A stretch of 5,371 nt of DNA from Tannerella sp. (lineage in GTDB: Bacteria > Bacteroidota > Bacteroidia > Bacteroidales > Tannerellaceae), in NCBI GenBank assembly GCA_031282485.1, contig JAITDQ010000069.1:1-5371 (forward strand). Reading direction: 5' to 3'. The notes below the pieces were generated by a model. The model searched no databases, was not told the DNA's origin, and was given only the letters and a program-made list of their open reading frames with translations. Made by a program: the position numbers and the translations under genes. Of this stretch, positions 1 to 5,371 are shown in pieces (position 1 is the first letter of the stretch; each line of letters opens with the position of its first letter).

Positions 1-272
1 TTGTGTTTCGGCGTCGGGTGTTTCCCGATATAGAGGTCGCCGAACAGGGTTTCAAATTTGTCGGCGCTGCACACATCGTAGTAGTGCGACAGCATGGAAA
101 AAAACAGTGACTTGCCGAACTTGCGCGGACGTATCAGAAACAGTTTATTGTTGTCTTCCTGCTCCAAAAGTTCGATATAGCGCGTCTTGTCCACATAAGC
201 GTAATTTTCTGTGCGGACGGATTCGAAGTTGCTGTTGCCGTAAGGCAGACGTTTCCTGTTGTTTGATTTCAT
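1..272 (-). CDS. Predicted AAA-ATPase of the Bacteroidetes AAA-ATPase / PD-(D/E)XK nuclease type, N-terminal part only
   Basis: The reverse strand from the ATG at 272 is open to the window edge, giving 90 residues; the rest lies to the left of position 1. It begins MKSNNRKRLPYGNSNFESVR, followed by YAYVDKTRYIELLE (24-37) and LFLIRPRKFGKSLFFSML (44-61). The RPRKFGKS stretch (48-55) is the modified Walker A loop of this family: the K54-S55 pair is present, but the first glycine of GxxxxGK[ST] is replaced by arginine-proline, as is usual in these proteins. LYIGKHPTP (80-88) is another recognisable family segment. Full members are about 500-600 residues and normally end in a PD-(D/E)XK nuclease-like domain, which cannot be checked here. 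The family occurs in many copies in Bacteroidetes genomes and its biological role is unclear. The 289-base gap and its own promoter box suggest it is transcribed separately from the Hsp70 operon. There is no Shine-Dalgarno motif upstream; the leader is A-rich. The family call is firm, the cellular function is not. Confidence 0.88.
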   Translation of the reverse strand, partial: MKSNNRKRLPYGNSNFESVRTENYAYVDKTRYIELLEQEDNNKLFLIRPRKFGKSLFFSMLSHYYDVCSADKFETLFGDLYIGKHPTPKH

Positions 273-561
273 ACGTAAATAATTTGTTTTTTAGATGTCA
301 CATATTCCTGAAATGTTACGACAAAGATACTGAAACTTTTGCGATAAAAATAACGAAAGGAGAATTTTATCACCGGATGGCGACGTCATCTTCTTCCTCT
401 TTTATTTTATGGAGCAAGGCGTCTACGTTTAATCACTTTCATCGTGACGGGAGCAGGAAATATATCCAATATTGCAAAAATGATGCGTAAAGTAGCGCGT
501 GAAAGTGAAACTTTCCCCCGTACCGGTTTCTTCCTGCTTCCGGGGTTGACCGTGTTTCCCC
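273..561. other. Intergenic spacer between the Hsp70 gene and the AAA-ATPase gene
   Basis: This 289-base stretch has no gene I can support. The side near 273-480 is AT-rich and holds the -7 box at 322-329. The side near 490-561, just after the Hsp70 stop, is GC-richer and contains short inverted repeats: GAAAGT/ACTTTC at 501-506 and 510-515 with a three-base loop, and a 5-bp CCCCG/CGGGG pair at 516-520 and 541-545. None is followed by a U-tract in the direction of transcription, so no intrinsic terminator is called. A 127-codon plus-strand reading frame from 107 to 490 starts inside the AAA-ATPase gene on the opposite strand and looks like chance. Confidence 0.6.
322..329 (-). promoter_or_regulatory. 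Bacteroidetes-type -7 promoter box (TATCTTTG) for the AAA-ATPase gene
   Basis: Read on the minus strand this is TATCTTTG, a full match to the TAnnTTTG -7 consensus recognised by the main sigma factor of Bacteroides. Forty-nine bases separate it from the ATG at 272, which would leave a leader of roughly 40 nt. No clear TTTG is found at the usual -33 distance, where the sequence is a T-rich TTATTTTT, so the upstream element is weak or degenerate. The assignment rests on the consensus match and its position in the only sizeable intergenic gap. Confidence 0.6.
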
Positions 562-3051
562 CTACGAAATGCCTGTTCCCGGTATCCGTATGTCCGGCGT
601 TTCATCCTGTTCCCGGTCCGTCAGTAACTGATACATGTAGTTGATAACGGTCATCAGGGCGGTGGCGTTGTGTTGAGCAATGGCGGTGTCCGCCTGTTCT
701 TTCAGCGCGTGCAACTTTTTTGTGTCCGAGAACTCGCTTTCGTTTTTGAGCGCATAATAATAGTACCAGCGCAGCACCCATTCAAAGTTCGACTTTTTCA
801 GGTCGTAATGCAGGCTTCTCAGGTTCCCGAGCCTTGCCCGCATGACAACGGGTGAACCCCGCAGCCACGAACTTTCGTTTATTGTCAACGCCCGGAAGCG
901 TTTCCTGAGCAGTTCGTCTTCGTTTTTTTGCAGTTCGTCTTCTATTTCCGATTTCAGTTCGAAGTATTCTTCCTTCAGTTCGAGGGACTGATGGTTGCTT
1001 TTGTACATGTCCAGGGCAATGGAGAGTTTTCTTTTCTGCCGTTCGATGCCGTATTTTTCGTCGGTGACGTCGTCTTCTTTTATAAATCGCGCTTTGGATT
1101 TCAGTTCCTTTATCTCGTTTTCCCACTTTTTCAACAGGGCGGACTCGTCGTAAAGCTCTTTCCGTACGGCTTCGTTCAGGTATGTATTGCAGTTTGCGTG
1201 CAGATAGTCCAGTTCCTCTATCAGGCGTGCAAGATGGACGGTATGCGTCCGGGGACTGAAAACGCGTGATATTTCGCAGTCGATTGCCGGGATGCAGGCC
1301 GTGATTTTCAGGTCGCGGCTTTCGCTCATTTCAAAATGAAGCTCGACGTCGCATCCTTTTACGAGGGCGGTTTCCAGCGTGTTTGCCCTGATTTCGATTA
1401 CGCCGACCGGTACGCAGCTTTGCGGACTGCCGTACCGGTTTCCTTCCATGACGTTTATCAGCAGCCGGTCGCTGCTTTTGGGCAACATCGTCCGGCTGAC
1501 GTTTTTGACGACCGTTTTACGGAGTGGCAGAATGGCGTTTTTCTCAAAAACGGGTTCCAGCAGCGTCGATTTGTTTTCCTCGTCGTCGATTTCGATGCAG
1601 ATGTCGTCCGGCAGGGGTTGTCCCTGAATGGAAAACTGTCCCTGGACGATTTCGACCGGGGGAATGTGGACGGGGATGCGGCGCTGCTCGCGGTCGTACA
1701 GCGTCAGTTCAAAGCGGTTGACGGTTTGGGGCAGCAGGGGCAGCATCAGTCCGATTTTTTCCGACAGGGGACAGTATCCCGTATCAAATCCGCCGTCTTT
1801 CCGTACGATTCTGTACTGTTGTCCGGGTGGGGGCGGCGGCGTGACTGTGGCGCTGAAATATTCTTCCTTATCCCGGGTCTGTTTGGCGTAACCGGTTTTT
1901 ACATGCGTTTGAATGCCGGTCGAAGCGGGCGGCGGCGTTTCCCGGCTTTCCGCGATTTTGGCGGCGGCGTAAAATGCGGCGCCAACGACGACCGCCGTAG
2001 TGGGGTCGACGCTGCAATTCACCGGAATGTCCAGTTCGCCGGAAAGCATCCGGCGCACGAGGGGGATATAGGTCGAACCGCCAATGAGGATGATTTCCCG
2101 GATGTCGTGCGGCGAGAGACTGTTTCGGTCTAAGAGTTCCCGCACAATACGGATGCTGCGGTCGATGTGGTCGAGAATCAGGGCTTCAAATTCTTCGCGC
2201 CGAACGGTGAAGAAAAATTCGCGTTCCGCCCCGCTGTCGTCTTCGGCTTCAAACTCTACGTCGGCAGTCTCCCGGATGGAGAGCGCTATTTTTACTTCTT
2301 CCGCCTTGTGGAGCAGTTGACGGTAGAGGCTGTTGTATCTGTTCCGGGCGCTCCGCAGGTGTTCGATTTCCGGGAAGCCGCCTTCCGCTTTCAGCCTGGG
2401 GATAATGAGTTTGTCCACTATCAGGCTGTCGAAGTCCATTCCGCCGAAGAAGTTGTCGCCTTCGTGATCCAGCACTTTCATTTCGCCGTCGATGCTTATC
2501 AGTGCGGCGTCGAAAGTGCCGCCTCCCAGGTCGTACACCAGCCATTTGGCGGTCAGGTCTTCATGCTTTTGTTTGTTTGCGAAGGCCAGGCTTGCGGCAA
2601 TGGGTTCCTGCAAGAGGACGACTTCGGAAAATCCCGCCCGGTAGCCGGCCTGCTTCGTGGCGTTGCTCTGGACGGTATCGAACGCGGCGGGGACGGTGAT
2701 TACCACGCTCGAAAAGGTTTCGCCGGTGTAGATAAACTGCCGCAGTTCCTGCAACACGAGTGCGCTGAGGTCGACGGGCGAAAAACTTTCGTTGCGGTTG
2801 GGGATAAAATATTTTTCGTCCGTTCCCATTTTCCGTTTAAAGCAGCTGACCACGTTTTGCGGGTCTTTTTCGACGCAGTCGCGCGCCTTGTCGCCGATAA
2901 CCGTCCGTTCCCTGCGGAACGCGACTACGCTCGGAAGCGTCTGTTTCAACCCCGACGGGTTTTTGAATACTTCCACTTCGCCGTTTCTGCAGACGGCAAT
3001 GGATGAGTTGGTTGTTCCCAAATCGATTCCCAAATTGATGGTGTTTGTCAT
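562..3051 (-). CDS. Non-canonical Hsp70 (DnaK-like) chaperone, 829 residues
   Basis: An ATP-driven chaperone of the Hsp70 family, predicted to be cytoplasmic because it has no signal peptide or membrane segment. The ATPase domain spans about 1-365. It has phosphate-1 motif GIDLGTTNSS (8-17, with D10), FKRKMG (71-76, K72 matching the catalytic lysine K70 of DnaK), QEPIAASLAF (148-157), phosphate-2 motif VYDLGGGTFDAALI (172-185) and adenosine motif IILIGGSTYIPLVRRML (320-336). Residues about 370-485 are extra and proline-rich (TPPPPPG, 404-410), and the hydrophobic VLLLDV interdomain linker of DnaK is not seen. A DnaK-like substrate-binding beta domain follows: FEKNAILPLRKT (502-513), INVMEGNR (532-539), FEMSESRDLKITA (573-585). 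Residues 605-829 are charged and predicted helical, longer than the usual lid, with a WYYYY run (762-766). DnaK is about 640 residues. The start is fixed by an in-frame TAA five codons upstream. It is the last gene of the apparent operon, 36 bases after the GrpE-like gene. It should not be named dnaK, as the housekeeping gene is expected elsewhere. Confidence 0.95.
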   Translation of the reverse strand: MTNTINLGIDLGTTNSSIAVCRNGEVEVFKNPSGLKQTLPSVVAFRRERTVIGDKARDCVEKDPQNVVSCFKRKMGTDEKYFIPNRNESFSPVDLSALVLQELRQFIYTGETFSSVVITVPAAFDTVQSNATKQAGYRAGFSEVVLLQEPIAASLAFANKQKHEDLTAKWLVYDLGGGTFDAALISIDGEMKVLDHEGDNFFGGMDFDSLIVDKLIIPRLKAEGGFPEIEHLRSARNRYNSLYRQLLHKAEEVKIALSIRETADVEFEAEDDSGAEREFFFTVRREEFEALILDHIDRSIRIVRELLDRNSLSPHDIREIILIGGSTYIPLVRRMLSGELDIPVNCSVDPTTAVVVGAAFYAAAKIAESRETPPPASTGIQTHVKTGYAKQTRDKEEYFSATVTPPPPPGQQYRIVRKDGGFDTGYCPLSEKIGLMLPLLPQTVNRFELTLYDREQRRIPVHIPPVEIVQGQFSIQGQPLPDDICIEIDDEENKSTLLEPVFEKNAILPLRKTVVKNVSRTMLPKSSDRLLINVMEGNRYGSPQSCVPVGVIEIRANTLETALVKGCDVELHFEMSESRDLKITACIPAIDCEISRVFSPRTHTVHLARLIEELDYLHANCNTYLNEAVRKELYDESALLKKWENEIKELKSKARFIKEDDVTDEKYGIERQKRKLSIALDMYKSNHQSLELKEEYFELKSEIEDELQKNEDELLRKRFRALTINESSWLRGSPVVMRARLGNLRSLHYDLKKSNFEWVLRWYYYYALKNESEFSDTKKLHALKEQADTAIAQHNATALMTVINYMYQLLTDREQDETPDIRIPGTGIS

Positions 3052-3087
3052 ATTTGATATATATTAAATGTTTGTAATTTCCTGTTT
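3052..3087 (-). promoter_or_regulatory. AT-rich leader of the Hsp70 gene without a Shine-Dalgarno motif
   Basis: The 36 bases between the GrpE-like stop (TGA) and the Hsp70 ATG are AT-rich and end ATATATATCAAAT before the start codon. The only AGGA-like purine run is about 30 bases upstream of the ATG, too far for ribosome pairing. No TAnnTTTG box is present on this strand. The spacer therefore looks like an operon-internal, A-rich translation start of the Bacteroidetes kind and not like a separate promoter. Confidence 0.4.
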
Positions 3088-3417
3088 TCAGCCGGCAATG
3101 ACGACTCCCCGCTGCACGAGCGACAGGGATTCGTCCGCCGTCTTGCGGTAGATGACGGGTTTAAGCACCGTCCGTATACGCATCACATGCGCATGGCCGG
3201 AATCATCCTGCAGGATAGACGCCTCCACGTCGGTGCGGGTTTCATCGTAAATCTCGTTCAGCGGGTTGTGGATACGGTATCCCGCCTCGTCGATCACCTG
3301 CATCATCCGCCGGTGCAGGCGGGCGGCGGCGTCATCGCCACATCCGGCCACCCACTTCCGCTCCATTTCAAAAAGCAGGTTGCACATTCTTGTCCATAAT
3401 TCGTCGTCTCTGTTCAT
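3088..3417 (-). CDS. Short GrpE-like protein, probable nucleotide exchange factor for the adjacent Hsp70
   Basis: A soluble 109-residue protein. Residues 1-45 are charged and probably helical. Residues 46-109 resemble the beta domain of GrpE: GYRIHNPLNEIYDETRTDVE (46-65) lines up with the GxxFDPxxHEAV region, and RTVLKPVIYRK followed by SLVQRGVVIAG (82-92, 99-109) recalls the closing strands of GrpE around its GY..VLRPA..VV motif. GrpE proteins release ADP from Hsp70 and so reset the chaperone cycle. Typical GrpE is about 180-200 residues with a long N-terminal coiled coil for dimerisation; most of that is missing here. The match is weak at the level of single residues, and the call leans on the position directly before an Hsp70 gene. 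The start is fixed by the two in-frame TAA codons that end the upstream gene. An unrelated Hsp70 cofactor is the main alternative. Confidence 0.6.
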   Translation of the reverse strand: MNRDDELWTRMCNLLFEMERKWVAGCGDDAAARLHRRMMQVIDEAGYRIHNPLNEIYDETRTDVEASILQDDSGHAHVMRIRTVLKPVIYRKTADESLSLVQRGVVIAG

Positions 3418-3438
3418 TGTTTGTTTTGTTGTGTATTA
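3418..3438 (-). promoter_or_regulatory. A-rich leader of the GrpE-like gene with a second in-frame stop
   Basis: The 21 bases between the membrane protein stop codon and the ATG at 3417 read TAA TAC ACA ACA AAA CAA ACA on the minus strand. There is no Shine-Dalgarno motif; the A/C-rich run before the ATG is typical of Bacteroidetes translation starts. The first codon of the spacer is another TAA, so the upstream gene ends in a double stop. Upstream and downstream genes are in the same reading frame. Confidence 0.45.
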
Positions 3439-5331
3439 TTATTTTCGACCCACAGAACCCAGCCCCAAAAAAGTCAAAAGCAAAACCCATGAAACCCATC
3501 TTGGACTGGAATTGATGATGTTAACAAGAAGAATGCAAACAAGAAGAATGCAAACAAAGCCGATAAGACCTATCCACCATCCCGAGTGATGTACCGTACG
3601 GGTGATCCCGCCGTTGTCGTCATAGACAGCCCATGTTCCCGGAAATCCTGCATGGTTCACACAAGTTACCGTTATCAGGGCTTTATTCCCTTCCAGATTT
3701 GACAGGCATGTTTGCTTCAATTGAGGTTCCAGTTCCAGATTCGACAGGTTGTGGAAAATGGCGCAGGCGCATTGCCGGTCGTGTTTGTATATTGAGCTTG
3801 CTGCCGTATTGTGCAGCCAATGGGTGTATTCGTATGTCTCGTCATAAAACAGGCCGGCCGGCTTGAGCATGAGCAGTTGCAGAAAATAGATCGACCCCAG
3901 TTGCAGGATGGAATCCTTTTGCTTTTTCCATGAAAAATCTTTTGCATACAGCTTCAGGCATGAAGCGGCTTTTACGAGCTGTTTTTTCAGGGGGTCCCAT
4001 GCTTCCGCTTCACGGTCGCGTGCAAGCCGAATGTTCTCCCGAAGCAGGTCGGCCACGTGTTTGACGTCCACGAGATGCTGCGTTTCGATGGCCCGTCTCA
4101 GGGCGGAAGCGAAAGCCGCCGCAAAAAAGGGCGCCAGCCACTGCCGGAAACCGTCGTCGCCGTATATTTCCTGCGATAAAAACCGGTTGCCCGGCGAATA
4201 GACGCCCGTTTCGAGAAAGCGCAGCAAGGCGGCATCCCGTTTCACATGCTGATGCCGGGACAGGAACGCATCCGACAGGATAGCGTCGAACGTCTTGATG
4301 AGTTCGTCTTTGGAATACGCCCGTCCCTGAATCCGGAGAGTCGTTTCGCCGGAGGATTCCAACTCGGCCAGCCGCCGCTTTTCGGCGGACAGGATATCTT
4401 TCCGCGCGGGTATTTCGTCCGATTCCCACGACAAGAGTGTGAATGGCGACTGATACAGGGGCGGAGTCATCTCATGCACGGTCAGTGTCAACATGCTGAA
4501 AAGACAGAGAAATACCTCCCGGTTGGGCATCCCGTTGACGTCTATTCCTGTTTTGTCTCGCGATGCAATCCACCCGAAAACGCCGTACCCGGCAGGTTTT
4601 AAACGGTTGTGTTCCAGCCACAGTTTGCCGTCGTGGAACCAAAATTTCCTGATTTGTTCTTTTGTAAGCACGATGCCTTTGTATTTGATGTAATCCGTTC
4701 CGACGCATATATCCCTGCGAACGCCGAATCTTACGAAGCCGTTGGCTTCAAACTCTTCCGCAATCCTCGGAAGACAACAGGCGTTCCACTGCGATTCCAC
4801 TTCATCCAGGAAACGTATAAACCGGGGCTTTTGGTGTTGCCTGAACTTCCCCGACGCCTTGTAAACGGTTTGGTCGCCCGTCAGCCGGAAAACATAAGAG
4901 GTATGTGTATAACTCCCCATATAATAATGATGTGTTTTTGAAAACAAAAGACCGGAAATGTCCCTGAAAAGTATCGTTTGCGGATTTGTCAGCGTCCGGC
5001 GTTTCCTGTCCACTTTGTAAACGGCGAACCCTTCGTCGCCGGCAAAAAACCAGCGTTCCGTCCTGAAAAGTTTCGCCGCAAGCACAAAAACACCCGGCAC
5101 CGGCAGGAACAGCCAGCAAATGAGGCTCCATTTCAGTTTATCATCCAGCGAAGTGAACTGCGCCGCCACCGTCCCGATACCATCGGGCGGCTGAACATTG
5201 AAATCCGCCGCATCGACGACATTCCTTCGCTTTATGAGAAAGCATGTCGCGACACCAAAGCCGATTAGCGCCGCAACAGTCAAAATAATACCTGTTCGCG
5301 CTGCAATAATCAAAATAATGCCGGTTGTCAT
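3439..5331 (-). CDS. Uncharacterised membrane protein with a large soluble core, first gene of the Hsp70 operon
   Basis: I do not recognise this 630-residue protein. Hydrophobic segments lie at about 4-33 (long, interrupted by an arginine), 68-87, 585-606 and 611-626. Both ends are thus probably in the membrane and residues 91-583 form one large soluble block. The basic RR at 35-36 after the first segment and the RTER at 90-93 after the second argue that the core is cytoplasmic, but topology is inference. The core starts with a strand-rich part, WFFAGDEGFAVYKVDRKRR (94-112) through VFRLTGDQTVYKASGKF (147-163), which could be a PH-like fold. A second strand-rich part is at 210-245 (DYIKYKG, GKLWLEHNR). 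Residues 305-550 are mostly helical, with TTLRIQGRAYSKDELIKTFD (330-349) and a charged stretch around 425-475. No J-domain HPD motif or nucleotide-binding motif was seen. The start is fixed by an in-frame TAG two codons upstream. It lies 21 bases before the GrpE-like gene, which suggests a role linked to the chaperone pair. Confidence 0.85.
   Translation of the reverse strand: MTTGIILIIAARTGIILTVAALIGFGVATCFLIKRRNVVDAADFNVQPPDGIGTVAAQFTSLDDKLKWSLICWLFLPVPGVFVLAAKLFRTERWFFAGDEGFAVYKVDRKRRTLTNPQTILFRDISGLLFSKTHHYYMGSYTHTSYVFRLTGDQTVYKASGKFRQHQKPRFIRFLDEVESQWNACCLPRIAEEFEANGFVRFGVRRDICVGTDYIKYKGIVLTKEQIRKFWFHDGKLWLEHNRLKPAGYGVFGWIASRDKTGIDVNGMPNREVFLCLFSMLTLTVHEMTPPLYQSPFTLLSWESDEIPARKDILSAEKRRLAELESSGETTLRIQGRAYSKDELIKTFDAILSDAFLSRHQHVKRDAALLRFLETGVYSPGNRFLSQEIYGDDGFRQWLAPFFAAAFASALRRAIETQHLVDVKHVADLLRENIRLARDREAEAWDPLKKQLVKAASCLKLYAKDFSWKKQKDSILQLGSIYFLQLLMLKPAGLFYDETYEYTHWLHNTAASSIYKHDRQCACAIFHNLSNLELEPQLKQTCLSNLEGNKALITVTCVNHAGFPGTWAVYDDNGGITRTVHHSGWWIGLIGFVCILLVCILLVNIINSSPRWVSWVLLLTFLGLGSVGRK
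3523..3557 (-). repeat. Perfect 15-base tandem duplication inside the membrane protein gene
   Basis: On the plus strand the unit AACAAGAAGAATGCA occurs at 3523-3537 and again at 3538-3552 without a mismatch, and the next five bases (AACAA) begin a third copy. Because 15 is a multiple of three, the frame is kept: the protein reads VCILLVCILLV within the hydrophobic segment at 585-606. A recent slippage event would explain the perfect identity. Confidence 0.9.
5266..5325 (-). repeat. Imperfect 30-base tandem duplication at the start of the membrane protein gene
   Basis: Two adjacent 30-base units (5296-5325 and 5266-5295) match at 24 of 30 positions. They encode TGIILIIAAR (residues 3-12) and TGIILTVAAL (13-22), which together make up most of the first hydrophobic segment. 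Several differences are silent third-position changes, so the duplication is older than the perfect one near the 3' end of the gene. Confidence 0.85.
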
Positions 5332-5371
5332 TCGCTATAAAATACAAGTTCTTTTAGTAAGGCGAAATAAG

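Noticed and set aside
366..428. A short minus-strand reading LNVDALLHKIKEEEDDVAIR ending in TGA, possibly the tail of a decayed gene, with MKVIK in a neighbouring frame just upstream
   Set aside because: Only about 20 codons are open, a stop lies directly upstream in the same frame, and no family is recognised. The charged run follows from a purine-rich stretch and may be chance.
107..490. A 127-codon plus-strand frame across the left spacer
   Set aside because: Its first half is antisense to the AAA-ATPase gene, the protein is cysteine-rich with low-complexity serine runs and no known motif, and no supporting promoter or leader was seen.
501..545. Inverted repeats after the Hsp70 stop as an intrinsic terminator
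   Set aside because: The stems are only 5-6 bp, one has a 20-base loop, and neither is followed by a U-tract on the minus strand; the nearest run of five U is more than 20 bases further on.
1336..2133. A 265-codon open frame on the plus strand inside the Hsp70 gene, and a similar 279-codon one at 2167-3006
   Set aside because: Both lie entirely antisense to a protein with unmistakable Hsp70 motifs, and their translations show no recognisable domain. They are explained by the codon bias of the real gene on the other strand.
3439..5331. A J-domain inside the membrane protein that would complete an Hsp70-GrpE-J triad
   Set aside because: No HPD motif occurs in the 630 residues, and no helix pair with the usual J-domain spacing could be recognised.

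Overview
The window most likely comes from a Bacteroidetes (probably Bacteroidales) chromosome. Three things point there: a partial AAA-ATPase of the type found in many copies in that phylum, a TAnnTTTG-type -7 promoter box (TATCTTTG) in front of it, and A-rich leaders without Shine-Dalgarno motifs in front of the genes. Base composition looks roughly balanced in the genes and AT-rich in the spacers; I did not compute it. No genus can be named from this sequence.

All four genes lie on the minus strand, so the order of transcription is from right to left. Positions 5331-3439 encode a 630-residue protein of unknown function, with hydrophobic membrane segments at both ends and a large soluble middle. 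After 21 bases comes a 109-residue protein (3417-3088) whose C-terminal half resembles the beta domain of the nucleotide exchange factor GrpE. After a further 36 bases comes an 829-residue non-canonical Hsp70 (3051-562). The short gaps and common direction suggest one operon. After a 289-base spacer (273-561) that carries its own promoter for the next gene, a predicted AAA-ATPase (272 to beyond position 1) runs off the left edge.

The Hsp70 has all the nucleotide-binding motifs of DnaK, but it has about 115 extra residues between the ATPase domain and the substrate-binding beta domain and an enlarged helical C-terminus. The small GrpE-like protein lacks the long coiled coil of housekeeping GrpE. 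The likely reading is a dedicated Hsp70 plus exchange factor, separate from the housekeeping DnaK-GrpE, encoded with a membrane protein that may be its partner, anchor or client. No J-domain protein is visible in the window. This three-gene set is the main candidate here for an undescribed system; its function is inference.

The membrane protein gene carries in-frame tandem duplications in its first hydrophobic segment (30 bases, imperfect) and in one near its end (15 bases, perfect). No tRNA, rRNA, CRISPR array, insertion sequence, riboswitch or convincing intrinsic terminator was found.
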